A DNA stretch of 50,896 nucleotides from Nitrosomonas halophila (GCF_900107165.1 NZ_FNOY01000019.1:1-50896); one strand, 5' to 3'. Positions 17,501-25,751 are shown, counted from the first letter of the stretch. A program made the numbers and translations. The notes: generated by a model not told the origin, from the sequence alone.

Positions 17501-18514
17501 GAGCGGCGCCAGGCTGAGTTCGCCGGCGCCATGTTCCAATCTGAAGGCATCGCTATCGTCCGGCAGCATGAGCGCGAATGTCCCCTGCAGCGCATCGTCA
17601 AGCAGGTGCAGTTTGTCGATATGCATGCGCAATGCTGTGGCTTGGCTGTCGAATTCCAATGCCATATCCAGATCCAGTAAACGGAGCGGTGCGGGAAGTG
17701 GCAGTGATGAATCATGCTGCACAAGATCGATCTGTGAGACTGCGGCGATTGTTCCGGCATCGCGCAAGGTGAAATATGTCGAGTGCGCCAGTATGAATTC
17801 CTGTACCTGGTCAGCCCGAGTGAGTCGGATGCGACTTTCATTCGAGTCTGCAGCTGTCGTTGCTGCCAGGTATGCGCTGACCGGCGCCTCGGGCGTGAGA
17901 TATGCGTCTGCTTGCAATGCGAGGCCCGATATGGCCAGCTGCAGGCCCATCTGGTCGCGCTCGGGTTCGCTATAATTGAAAGACAAATCCTGCAGGCTGA
18001 AAGCGTGAATTTCCAGCGGGAGCGGGCTCGTCAGTGATTCGATCAGCTGCGAGCGTGCAGTGTCTGAGGGTTGTCGCTCGGCTTGCAGCAGGTCGAGCGA
18101 TGTCCGCCCCAATGCATCACGCACGATATAAATTGCGGCGCTATCGAGTTGGACAAGATTGAAACGCAGGCTGCCTGTCAGCAAGGCAAGATATGACCAG
18201 TCGAGCTCAATCCGGGATAGCGTGAGCAGATTGGGGGATACCGGACGATGCGGTGCCGGCATCGGCACGGCCAGATTGTGCAGGATAAGCCGGCCCTGTA
18301 AGGGTTCAAGCTCGAGTGATCCGTAATCGGCGGTGATGCCATGGGTTCGCAGGCTGGTTAATAGCCACTGGCGCCCGTCATCGCTCTCGATCCATTTGAC
18401 CAGGAGCCAGATCGATATTGCTGCGAGTAAGAGTATTGCGCTGCTGGCTAGAAAGAGCCGTCTGCCGCGGCCAGGTCGCGGGGGATGGGCAGCCGATTCA
18501 TGATCCAATTGCAT
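14543..18514 (-). CDS. YdbH/AsmA-like intermembrane transport protein
   Basis: A 1323-residue protein with one N-terminal membrane anchor (about residues 20-40, LFLASSAILLLAAISIWLLV). The rest is an almost pure beta-strand periplasmic domain with alternating hydrophobic residues. This is the layout of AsmA-like bridge proteins (YdbH, TamB, YhdP), which form a long hydrophobic groove for phospholipid passage between inner and outer membrane. The C-terminal end, with LGEIRGIPLGPFMNRHVAPLL, resembles the YdbH family end. It is larger than E. coli YdbH (about 880 residues). It is the first gene of an operon with a lipoprotein and a TolB/TPR protein, overlapping the lipoprotein gene by 8 bases. 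The YdbH assignment is from architecture and neighbours; the AsmA-like class is firmer. Confidence 0.7.
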   Translation of the reverse strand: MQLDHESAAHPPRPGRGRRLFLASSAILLLAAISIWLLVKWIESDDGRQWLLTSLRTHGITADYGSLELEPLQGRLILHNLAVPMPAPHRPVSPNLLTLSRIELDWSYLALLTGSLRFNLVQLDSAAIYIVRDALGRTSLDLLQAERQPSDTARSQLIESLTSPLPLEIHAFSLQDLSFNYSEPERDQMGLQLAISGLALQADAYLTPEAPVSAYLAATTAADSNESRIRLTRADQVQEFILAHSTYFTLRDAGTIAAVSQIDLVQHDSSLPLPAPLRLLDLDMALEFDSQATALRMHIDKLHLLDDALQGTFALMLPDDSDAFRLEHGAGELSLAPLQALLPPAFADSNIQPGHFTYQLTPAESGDEMMLVVAASDSANWMTLSSPQGMLSLSDSNPSLSGRLWRDRYELDLVLPAHEMTAQVDDVQLNLGSLTFRLHASDVFFRPDAEERPTGQLHIEIESQHASAQSPTQSTTLHGLHGQINAGFHAATLDWETFKGQGNVDGIRIQRDADQSLRIGSLALTATATMPDPEHVSLRLEAPLQDLVLRMPETGSVITLRQASLGLRGNLSKSGQITHASGELPFTDLRVQTGQRHVQLNHGRSEWTVSQLVFDTGQPLASTAQFDVSLAVAHITADLHGKLASQRLETEFKLHAPSIAEFADYLPQAPVAIDPESLGIALTGKSTWSDLTQPMPPMQHSAQLKLTALALKTENLHAKLPLIEVDLQHQQRMSRHTAALQATVHLPQSDQLSAQQPLTLKLTASAHDGTRSVRFNADRDSADGLAIALDGHATLTADGSLTHAISLNATRLGPIGKLFLAERHPLRPAFESDNLALRVQSHGQLGPLLDVKGALQTHWHDRLNGNQRLEADFHNLLYHQEGLIIALPSTGLQLDAQLMDGALRAHATFDTPQLELEMNGQRASVRNSLQAVRLESDARPPQAPLRMTLEGRIARVDQTFYPPYPIEEVSISGHLAIHQLTELTLDDLVLVNGRGGSRLVLHKHLERGQRGRDAGTNHQRSGGTRIALRGHFEQDLAHVDAHPEQLRAHGKITAPFSLESGDGALFRLQAELAMDDVAIAMPEAEMDATGIHGRALLEETFEWSSPGLLRIVPYAARNPFARTRFEDIQPFFPVRDPLTIERLRWREREAGPVSGIAYIDRNIIAIQNLRIEKTPGIITGALILDYLPGAESIRFRGSATGLRGGRDDSPFDANAAFVLTPATLEVDGRVHIIRISRTHLHELLDLLDPFHEDLALNSLRKKLAWSYPRSVRIAMAQGLMSLQVELGGLGALFQLGEIRGIPLGPFMNRHVAPLLHGGENYNE

Positions 18515-18693
18515 GTGCTGCCTGGTCTCATGGGGTCAGTGTGGGAATATGGGGGCGTGCTTTCATCTGAAGGGTGCCTTTCAAATGAATGTACCGAAAG
18601 TCATTTGGGTTGTCAAACGCAGCAAACGGCAGGCTATTGCGGGAATGCGTCTTGCAGCCTGGGCCGGATGATAATCAGGGATGAGGCGTGCCG

Positions 18694-20199
18694 CTATTTG
18701 CGGCTGTAGCGGTGTTTTACGCCGACAGGAAAATATTCGGGATCTGCAAAAGCATGCAGACTGATGCGCGGTGTTTGTCGCTCAATCGGCGTGTATTGGG
18801 CAAACTCGCTGTTCAGGCGCAGGAGCTGCTGCCGGATAGAGTCGGCAATTATCGATGCCATGCCAGGATGCCCGGTAATGTCTGGCAGCAGTTCGACCGC
18901 AATATGCAGTGTTTTATCGCCGTGATCGTCCTCCTCGGTTTCCAGTACGAACTTGCCGGTGACCCAGGGGGTGATGTTCGACTGTTCCAGACCGACCGTC
19001 ACGTTCTCGGGATAGATATTGGCGCCATAGTAGGAAACGGTAAAGTCGGCGCGCCCGAATACATAGACAAACGGCAGCTCGCGCGGTTGAAAATCCGCAG
19101 GCAGACCCAGTGCCGTGCAGGCAGGTATGCCTTGTGTTTCGAGGAAGCGCCACATTGCATGGTAAGGGATTAATCCGCCCTTGTCCGCGATGTGATACCG
19201 TATTAACGGCACGCTGTTTTCGCCGGATACCACCAGGGTATTGTCATGTTCTTCGAAGTAACGGCTGGCCGGGTCGTACTGCACCAGCGTTGGCAGGCGT
19301 GATTCGCCAAACAAGGCACGGGCGGCGTCGGGGTGTTGAGCCAGCCAGCGGCGAATAGCGATGCTAAAAGGGGTTTCGTTGCCGAGTACGCCGCCGTCTG
19401 CGGTGCCATACAAGGAAGCCGAGTCGAAGCAGGGCATGTTCGAGCCTATTCGTTGCCCGACCAGATCCCGCCACTCTTCGCTGAATACTTCGCCGGCAAA
19501 TACCAGTTTGGGCTTGTAGTCGGCCCAAGCGATGCCTTCGGCAATACCCGAGTCGATGACATCTTTGACAAAAGGCGGGTAGCCCAGGAGCACGATTTGT
19601 TCGAAATAAGGAGAGAGTTCGCGCACGACACGCAAGATTTCGGCCTTGTTATTGCCCGGTGTCGCCACCATCAGCGGATAGCCCTTGCGCGCAAGATGCC
19701 AACAGCAAGAGGTTGTGAACAGGCCGCCGACCCAGTTGCCGAGTGCAAAGCAAATGATCGCTAACGTGCTGCGTTCATGACTACGGAAACTGTCATGAAA
19801 GACCTGCTCAAAGCGAACCGCTATATCCAGCTCGTAAACAGCAGACCGGGGCCAGAAAGTCGGCTGGCCGGTAGAGCCGGAAGAAACCGCTATGCGATCG
19901 GCGCTGGCCAGGCTGCCGCCCAGGCAGCGTTCCGGCAGGGGATAAGCTTGCATGTATTCGGCTTTTGTCATGAGCGGCAAGGTTCTGAACGCTTGGTAGT
20001 GAGTAATGTTCGCTGGATCAATCTGTTTTGATGCCAGGAATTTCCGGTAGGCGGGGACTTCAATAGCGCTCCGCTGGAATAACGCCAGAATTTTGTCTTG
20101 TGCCGTGCGCTCGTCCGGCTTTCCCAGGAGAGCATCCAGGCGGGAGTCGATGAAATGATTGAAGCGATCGTGGTCGGTGGATATGCGTTTATTGGTCAT
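18694..20199 (-). CDS. PaaK-like adenylate-forming enzyme (phenylacetate-CoA ligase family)
   Basis: A 501-residue member of the AMP-binding (ANL) superfamily closest in style to PaaK. AVSSGSTGQPTFWPRS (about residues 105-120) is the ATP-phosphate loop. LYGTADGGVLGNETPF is the acid-binding/adenine region. VYVFGRADFTVSYYGANIYPENV (hinge with Asp, then A8-like loop) leads into the small C-terminal domain. Such enzymes activate a carboxylic acid as an acyl-adenylate and usually pass it to CoA. No aromatic degradation, NRPS or polyketide genes are nearby, so the substrate is unknown. It stands alone, 179 bases from the YdbH-like gene and 115 bases from the antiporter gene. Confidence 0.78.
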   Translation of the reverse strand: MTNKRISTDHDRFNHFIDSRLDALLGKPDERTAQDKILALFQRSAIEVPAYRKFLASKQIDPANITHYQAFRTLPLMTKAEYMQAYPLPERCLGGSLASADRIAVSSGSTGQPTFWPRSAVYELDIAVRFEQVFHDSFRSHERSTLAIICFALGNWVGGLFTTSCCWHLARKGYPLMVATPGNNKAEILRVVRELSPYFEQIVLLGYPPFVKDVIDSGIAEGIAWADYKPKLVFAGEVFSEEWRDLVGQRIGSNMPCFDSASLYGTADGGVLGNETPFSIAIRRWLAQHPDAARALFGESRLPTLVQYDPASRYFEEHDNTLVVSGENSVPLIRYHIADKGGLIPYHAMWRFLETQGIPACTALGLPADFQPRELPFVYVFGRADFTVSYYGANIYPENVTVGLEQSNITPWVTGKFVLETEEDDHGDKTLHIAVELLPDITGHPGMASIIADSIRQQLLRLNSEFAQYTPIERQTPRISLHAFADPEYFPVGVKHRYSRK

Positions 20200-20314
20200 G
20201 ATGAACGCTCGCTGTGGTGGTAGGGCGGGGTATCAAGATAAGCCGGCCGGGAAAATAAATCAAATCCAGTCATGAATGGTTTGGCAGCGATTGCAAGGAT
20301 GCTTCTGCCTGCTT

Positions 20315-22027
20315 TCAGCTTGGGTTGTCATCGGTGTGCAGTTTCTTCAGTACTTGATTGACGATATTTCGAGCAAGTTCCTGCTCTTCCAGGAAAACGG
20401 TGCCGATTGGCTCTTTTTGCAACAATAACGCTTCTTCCTCGCTGTAGGTGCTGATTAGCACTTCATTGCGAGGATTCAGGATACGGCTTGTTTCGACCAT
20501 TTGCCGGACGCGGATGGGATCGGATGCGGTAATGACCAGGACGCTGGCGCGCGCAATATGTGCCTGAATCAATACGGCCGGACTTGCTGCATCTCCAGCT
20601 ACGGCATGCATGCCTTGGTGACGCAGTTGTTCGATTGTTTCCCGGTTTTGGTCCACGATGACCATTGGCGTGCCTTGTTGTGCCAGCATGCTGCTGACCC
20701 GCTTGCCGACCGCGCCGTAGCCCACGATCACAACGTGATCGGTAACCGCTTCGGAGCTGATTGCGAGCGGGAGTTCTGCCAGTGGATCGTTGGGTCGCTC
20801 AACCAGCCGCGCTAGCCTGGAACGGGAGCGGATCCAGTTGTGTATGGGTTCGGCAGTCTGGAATACCAGTGGATTGAGTGTGATCGTAATGAATGCGCCG
20901 GCCAGTATCAGGCTGTAACCCTTGTCAGGCAGTAACCCGAGTGAATAGCCCAAGGAGGCGAGCATAAAGGACAGCTCGCCAATTTGGGCCAGACTGACTG
21001 AAACGGTCAGTGCAGTAGTGAGCGGATACCGGAAAGCGAGGATCAAGATCAACGCCGTCAATGATTTCCCAAACATGATGATAATGACCACAATCAAGAC
21101 TTGCAGGGGTTCTTCCAGCAGAATGCTGGGTTCGAACAGCATGCCGACCGAAACAAAAAACAGCACTGAGAAAGCGTCTCGCAAGGGTAGTGATTCTTGT
21201 GCTGCGCGATGGCTCAGGTGGGATTCGCGCATGACCATTCCGGAAAAGAAAGCGCCGAGCGCAAAAGAGACATCGAACAGCAAGGCGGCGCTATAGGCGA
21301 TTCCGACCGCAACCGCGACCACACACAGGATGAAGAGCTCATGAGACTTGGTGCTGGCAACATACCAGAGCAACCATGGAAACATCCGCTTCCCGATTAC
21401 CAGCATGAAGCCAATGAATACCGAGACTTTGCCCAGTATGGCGCCGAGCGCGAACAATAAATCAAGATGGGTATGCGGGGAGGGTGCCTGTGTGCCGGTT
21501 GTGAACCAGCCTGACAATGCGGGTAACAGTACTAGGGCCAGTACGACTACCAGGTCTTCGACTATCAGCCAGCCGATCGCAATTTTTCCATTGATTGATG
21601 TGAGCAAGCCGCGATGCTCGAGGGCGCGCAGCAGTACAACGGTGCTGGCGACCGAGAGCGCCAGACCGAAAACGATGCCGGCGCCGATGCTCCAATCCCA
21701 GGCGTAGGCGACACTTGCGCCCAGGGTTGTCGCGACGACTATTTGCGCGATTGCGCCGGGGATGGCTATTCTTCGTACCGCCAGCAGATCATGGAGCGAG
21801 AAATGCAGTCCGACGCCGAACATCAGCAAAATGACGCCCATTTCTGCCAATTGATTTGACAGTGCCATATCTATGGCAAAACCGGGCGTGGCCGGTCCAA
21901 TAATCATGCCGGCAGCCAGATAGCCAACGAGCACCGGTAATTTGAGGCGATGGGCGATCATGCCCATGATCAGCGCAAGCCCCAGGCTGACGGCGATGGT
22001 CGTGATCAGAATCGTGCTATGAGGCAT
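20315..22027 (-). CDS. KefB/YbaL-type monovalent cation/proton antiporter with TrkA-N domain
   Basis: A 570-residue CPA2-family antiporter. Residues 1-380 contain about 12 membrane helices with GYLAAGMIIGPATPGF, LLMFGVGLHFSLHDLL and FDVSFALGAFFSGMVM, conserved in KefB/KefC/YbaL. From about residue 405 a cytoplasmic Rossmann domain (RCK-N/TrkA-N) starts with DHVVIVGYGAVGKRV and VIVDQNRE, the NAD(H)-binding part that gates transport. It probably expels K+ in exchange for protons. There is no C-terminal RCK-C domain. The length and the QEELARNIVNQVLKKL tail fit YbaL better than KefC. No partner flavoprotein (KefF/KefG) is nearby. Confidence 0.9.
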   Translation of the reverse strand: MPHSTILITTIAVSLGLALIMGMIAHRLKLPVLVGYLAAGMIIGPATPGFAIDMALSNQLAEMGVILLMFGVGLHFSLHDLLAVRRIAIPGAIAQIVVATTLGASVAYAWDWSIGAGIVFGLALSVASTVVLLRALEHRGLLTSINGKIAIGWLIVEDLVVVLALVLLPALSGWFTTGTQAPSPHTHLDLLFALGAILGKVSVFIGFMLVIGKRMFPWLLWYVASTKSHELFILCVVAVAVGIAYSAALLFDVSFALGAFFSGMVMRESHLSHRAAQESLPLRDAFSVLFFVSVGMLFEPSILLEEPLQVLIVVIIIMFGKSLTALILILAFRYPLTTALTVSVSLAQIGELSFMLASLGYSLGLLPDKGYSLILAGAFITITLNPLVFQTAEPIHNWIRSRSRLARLVERPNDPLAELPLAISSEAVTDHVVIVGYGAVGKRVSSMLAQQGTPMVIVDQNRETIEQLRHQGMHAVAGDAASPAVLIQAHIARASVLVITASDPIRVRQMVETSRILNPRNEVLISTYSEEEALLLQKEPIGTVFLEEQELARNIVNQVLKKLHTDDNPS

Positions 22028-22179
22028 AATGGCATGCCTGGGACGGTATCGGGCGGCTGATCGCTGGCCGTGGTGGGCGCTATTGGCGGACGGCCGTTAG
22101 ACTGTGGCGCTCATATGTTTGGAGCGGGAAGGAGAAAAGCCGGTAAATCAAGTTGCGGATCCCCCGGCGGGGAAATCCG

Positions 22180-22371
22180 CTAGCTCTCGTGGATGTAATT
22201 GATGTAGGTCGATAGCATCATTCCGCCAAACAGTATCATGGACAAAACGATGCGTATCGTTAACGATTTAACCATACGAGTGCTTTCCCCTTTATCCTTG
22301 ATCATGTAATAAAGTGCTGAACCAAGGCTGTATAGGATCATCAGCAAGAGTAAAATAGCGAATATTTTCAA
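22180..22371 (-). CDS. Twin-transmembrane protein, DUF2909 family
   Basis: A 63-residue membrane protein with two helices (about residues 3-23 and 38-58). It contains LYSLGSALYYMIKDKG, followed by a short basic loop and a second helix (LTIRIVLSMILFGGMML). This pattern fits the DUF2909 family of small two-helix proteins common in beta- and gammaproteobacteria, often found near cytochrome oxidase genes. Its function is unknown. The start is a TTG at 22371, preceded by GAGGTGA at good spacing. It stands alone here, with no cytochrome genes in sight. Confidence 0.75.
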   Translation of the reverse strand: MKIFAILLLLMILYSLGSALYYMIKDKGESTRMVKSLTIRIVLSMILFGGMMLSTYINYIHES

Positions 22372-22535
22372 GTTGTCACCTCAGTGAGCTGTAGTTGACC
22401 AGGATTGCTGCAAATTGTTCGCATGGTTGCATATGGAAAATCTGGTCAGTGCAAGATAATGTTGAAAACGGTCCTGGAAAGCTGCCAGGACCTACCCATT
22501 TTAACTGATAACTATGTTCTGTGAACGGTCTTGAT

Positions 22536-23471
22536 ATGCCGCATCCGCCTGCCATTTTTTTGATGGGACCCACCGCCAGCGGAAAATCAAGTGTGGCGAT
22601 AGATATCGCGCATCATTTTCCGGTCGAAATCGTCAGTGTCGACTCGGCGCAGATCTATCGCTATCTGGATATTGGTAGCGCGAAACCGGATCAATCGACG
22701 CAAACGGTGTTCCCGCATCATTTGATCGACCTGATTGACCCTGATGAACGCTATTCTGCCGCGCAGTTCAGGCAAGATGCCCTATCAAAAATGATAGACA
22801 TTACCGCGCGGGGGAATGTTCCGCTTCTGGTGGGCGGTACCATGCTTTATTTTAAGGCGCTGCGAGAGGGGCTCGCCAATCTGCCCTCTGCTGACGAAGC
22901 CACGCGCAGCGCACTGGAGCGTACTGCCCAGGAGAGGGGCTGGCCAGCTATGCATGCGATCTTGCAGCAGCTTGATCCGGCGACGGCAAGCCATATTCAG
23001 CCCCATGACAGCCAGAGAATTCAGCGCGCCTTGGAAGTCTGCTATCTGACTGGCAGGCCCATGTCGGAGCTGTTGGCGCAGCGTCGGGCCAATGATTTTC
23101 CTTATCGTGTGTTCAATTTGGCTTTATTGCCTAGCGACCGCGGTATTTTACATCAACGTATTGAGCGGCGTTTTGACACGATGCTGGAGATGGGGTTGGT
23201 TGATGAAGTCAGTTGCATTCGTGCCCGATTTCAGCTTGCTGCGGATATGCCCTCCATGAGATGTGTGGGCTATCGCCAGGTATGGATGTATTTGGATAAT
23301 CAAATCAGTTTGGCTAAAATGCGGGAGATGGGCGTGTACGCTACGCGGCAGCTAGCGAAGCGTCAGTTGACCTGGCTGCGATCCATGCATGCATTGCAAA
23401 TATTTGACTGCTTGGCGAATGATCTGTCTGGATTGGTGAAGTCTTACTTGCAGCAACAAGATTGTTTTTGA
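22536..23471 (+). CDS. miaA: tRNA dimethylallyltransferase
   Basis: About 311 residues. MiaA transfers a dimethylallyl group to A37 of tRNAs that read UNN codons. The N-terminus has the P-loop LMGPTASGKSSVAIDIA. VSVDSAQIYRYLDIGSAKP is the conserved substrate segment, LIDLIDPDERYSAAQF follows, and VGGTMLYFKALREG and GYRQVWMYL complete the family pattern. I prefer the ATG at 22536 (MPHPPAIFLMG); a GTG at 22521 in the same frame is possible. The usual neighbours mutL and hfq are absent. MITE copy 2 lies about 50 bases after the stop. Confidence 0.96.
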   Translation: MPHPPAIFLMGPTASGKSSVAIDIAHHFPVEIVSVDSAQIYRYLDIGSAKPDQSTQTVFPHHLIDLIDPDERYSAAQFRQDALSKMIDITARGNVPLLVGGTMLYFKALREGLANLPSADEATRSALERTAQERGWPAMHAILQQLDPATASHIQPHDSQRIQRALEVCYLTGRPMSELLAQRRANDFPYRVFNLALLPSDRGILHQRIERRFDTMLEMGLVDEVSCIRARFQLAADMPSMRCVGYRQVWMYLDNQISLAKMREMGVYATRQLAKRQLTWLRSMHALQIFDCLANDLSGLVKSYLQQQDCF

Positions 23472-23523
23472 TCGTTTACTGGCCGATTAGATTGTGCGCT
23501 GGTCGGATGATTGTAATAACTAG

Positions 23524-23681
23524 GAGGCTGTCCGAGAATAGCTGATCTACTACGGACGAACCTGCCAGGCCGGATTTTCCGATCCTTTTCGTTAAATAGG
23601 GCGACTATTTGCCTCAAATGATCGAAAAATCCAGAGCTGCCAGCTTCGCCCTCGCTACGATCGCTATTCTCGGACAGCTTC
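23524..23681 (-). mobile_element. MITE copy 2 (about 158 bp, inverted relative to copy 1)
   Basis: The ends are GAGGCTGTCCGAGAATAGC and, as near-complement, GCTATTCTCGGACAGCTTC, an 18 of 19 match. The element is flanked on both sides by CTAG (23520-23523 and 23682-23685), the 4-base target duplication expected of IS5-type transposition. Reading the minus strand gives the same internal order as copy 1 at 7591-7743, including GGATTTTTCGATCATTTGAG and the GCGAGGGCGAAGCTGGC block. No ORF of note is present. It sits between miaA and a BON-domain lipoprotein gene. Confidence 0.85.
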
Positions 23682-23750
23682 CTAGATGGTTTTTGTGAGT
23701 ATTTTTTGCGGGTGAGCCGCATGTCGATTTTTTAGAGGAGAGGAGTGAAA

Positions 23751-24101
23751 ATGTTTAAATATCCAACGGTGAGGACGCTGGCTGCAGTGTGTGTCTGCGT
23801 TCTGGTCATGGCGGTAGCCGGTTGCGGGGATTCGGAAAAGGTGCATGAATCCTGGGTTGCGCCTCCTGAAACGGGCGCGAGCTATGATGACAATGTTATT
23901 TCAGCGAATATCGTGGCCAGAATATCGGCAATACCTGAACTGAGCAATTTGGATCTGCATGTGCGCGTTACGAATGGTGAGGTATTCCTGAGCGGGATGG
24001 CCAATAATCAGGAGCAGGTCGATCAGGCTGTGATGCAGGCTTGGCTGGTGGATGGCGTTCAGAAAATGAATAACGAAATCGTTTTGAGCGGCGCGCGTTA
24101 A
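23751..24101 (+). CDS. BON-domain lipoprotein
   Basis: A 116-residue exported protein. The signal MFKYPTVRTLAAVCVCVLVM ends in the lipobox VAGC at about residues 22-25. The mature part carries one BON domain: DDNVISANIVARISAIPEL, then VRVTNGEVFLSGMANNQEQ, and WLVDGVQKMNNEIVL. BON domains occur in OsmY and in outer-membrane lipoproteins and are thought to contact phospholipids. The ATG at 23751 follows a purine-rich AGAGGAGAGGAG; a GTG at 23745 overlaps that site. The gene starts 70 bases after MITE copy 2, so the MITE may carry or have displaced its promoter. A hairpin follows the gene. Confidence 0.82.
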   Translation: MFKYPTVRTLAAVCVCVLVMAVAGCGDSEKVHESWVAPPETGASYDDNVISANIVARISAIPELSNLDLHVRVTNGEVFLSGMANNQEQVDQAVMQAWLVDGVQKMNNEIVLSGAR

Positions 24102-24115
24102 CCAGAAGAAATAAT

Positions 24116-24148
24116 GTGGCAGTCGGTGCTTGTGCACCGTATTGCCAC
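24116..24148 (+). terminator. Hairpin after the BON lipoprotein gene
   Basis: GTGGCA (24116-24121) pairs with TGCCAC (24143-24148), and CGGTGC (24124-24129) with GCACCG (24134-24139), around a TTGT loop. The stem has a small internal bulge. No T-run follows on the plus strand, so it may stop transcription only weakly or protect the mRNA end. Confidence 0.4.
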
Positions 24149-24175
24149 CCCTGATTCTGCTTTCAGAAGAGATGA

Positions 24176-24251
24176 TGGCGTCCCCAAGGGGATTCGAACC
24201 CCTGTACTCACCGTGAAAGGGTGATGTCCTAGGCCTCTAGACGATGGGGAC
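24176..24251 (-). tRNA. tRNA-Glu (anticodon TTC)
   Basis: On the minus strand the sequence begins GTCCCCATCGTCTAGAGGCC and ends GGGGACGCCA. The anticodon arm CACCCTTTCACGGTG carries TTC, reading GAA/GAG. The T-arm is GGGGTTCGAATCCCC. CCA is encoded. It lies 22 bases from a tRNA-Ala gene, which is read first. Confidence 0.97.
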
Positions 24252-24273
24252 CAGGTTTGTGGATAAAAAAAGC

Positions 24274-24349
<76 letters not shown>

Positions 24350-24485
24350 GGTCAAACAAAGCGCAGATTATACTGAGCCGCGGGCGCTTTGTAAAGTGGG
24401 CTGTGCAGAATCTTGCATTGGCAACCGTATCCGGCAATTGTTTGATCCAGCTATTGACTGGTTGATATGCCGCAGGCTGCTCTGA

Positions 24486-25751
24486 TCATTGATGGTTCTG
24501 GCTGCGTAATTTGATCCCCAATGTTTTGAGCTTCCGGTAAAGATGGGTGCGTTCCAGTCCCGCGCGCTCGGCAACCCTGGTCATGTTGCTGCTTTCTTGC
24601 TCGATGAGTTTCTCGAAATAGTTTTTCTCAAAGATATCCCGCGCCTCTCGTAACGATATGTTGAGTGGAATGTCAGAGATAACCGAGACTGATTCCCGCG
24701 AGGAAAATGCCAACGCTTGTTGAACAGCGTCGACCGAGATCTCGTCGCTGGTGCAGGTGAACGCCAATGAATGTACGATGCTGGTCAACTGCGCCAAGTT
24801 GCCTGGCCAGTCATGGTTGCGTAAGGCATTGAGGGCCGCAGTGCTGAAATGCAGCAGCGGGACTTCCCCCGATTCAATGAGATCCGAGAGCAATTGATTG
24901 GCCATTTCCGGAATGTCCTCGCGATGGGCTCGCAAAGGGGGAACGGTAATGCAGAGATTATTGAGTATCTCGAATAATTTAGGGTGATAAGCGCCTTGCG
25001 CGGTCAGTTCAGCCAGCGAGCGCGTGGTGGCGCAAACCAGTCGAACGCTATATTGATCAAGCTTGCTGAGCAACAGCAGCAGTCCTTTCTGTTCCAGTTT
25101 GCTGAGCTCTCCGATTTCACCGAGGAAAAGTATGCCGCCTTTTGCCTGTTCGAGTTGGCCAAGCGGATTGTCCACCAGAAAAGCGCATGATTCCGGTGCT
25201 GCCCAGGTGGTGTTGGGGCGATGCAGAAAGCGTGCGCAATACTCTACGCCAACACCTGGTTCGCCTGTCAACAGCACGGGCGCTTTCAGATTTTCCACCT
25301 GCTCGAGTTTCTTCCTGAGTTCTGTGATCAACCCGCTGCGGCCAAGACTTGCCAGGGAGAGTGTCGAAACAGACTTGTGCTGTCCGCTGCGCAACACTTG
25401 CCCGACTGTGCTGAGTAGCTTTTGTAATGGAATGGGTTTCTCCAGGTAGCCAACCGCACCGATACGGGTGGCTTCGACAGCGGTGTCGATGGTGCCATGT
25501 CCAGACATCATGACGACCGGCATGGTCAGGAAGCCCGTGTTGGCCCAGTCCTTGAGCAGGGTGATACCATCCGTATCCGGCATCCAGATATCCAGCAAGA
25601 CCAAATCTGGGCGCATCTGGCTGCGGCAATTCCTGGCCTGTTCCGCATTTTCCGCGAGGGCTACGTTATAACCCTCATCTCCCAGAATTTCAGATAATAG
25701 CTCACGTATTCCCAGTTCATCATCCACAACGAGAATTGTGTTATTAGCCAT
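24486..25751 (-). CDS. ntrX: NtrX-like response regulator with degenerate AAA+ domain
   Basis: A 421-residue regulator paired with the kinase NtrY. The receiver domain is intact (acidic pair D10-D11, phospho-acceptor D54, S83, K105). The DNA-binding Fis-type helix-turn-helix is present at about 388-414 (NMTRVAERAGLERTHLYRKL). The central sigma-54 activator domain is damaged. The Walker A position reads GEPGVGVE (163-170), without the catalytic Lys. Walker B reads GGILFLGEIG (205-214), with Gly for the key Asp. The stretch that should hold GAFTGA is missing; only about 35 residues separate the two motifs. It should bind DNA under phosphorylation control but not hydrolyse ATP or remodel sigma-54. 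The length is shorter than typical NtrX (about 450). Confidence 0.88.
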   Translation of the reverse strand: MANNTILVVDDELGIRELLSEILGDEGYNVALAENAEQARNCRSQMRPDLVLLDIWMPDTDGITLLKDWANTGFLTMPVVMMSGHGTIDTAVEATRIGAVGYLEKPIPLQKLLSTVGQVLRSGQHKSVSTLSLASLGRSGLITELRKKLEQVENLKAPVLLTGEPGVGVEYCARFLHRPNTTWAAPESCAFLVDNPLGQLEQAKGGILFLGEIGELSKLEQKGLLLLLSKLDQYSVRLVCATTRSLAELTAQGAYHPKLFEILNNLCITVPPLRAHREDIPEMANQLLSDLIESGEVPLLHFSTAALNALRNHDWPGNLAQLTSIVHSLAFTCTSDEISVDAVQQALAFSSRESVSVISDIPLNISLREARDIFEKNYFEKLIEQESSNMTRVAERAGLERTHLYRKLKTLGIKLRSQNHQ

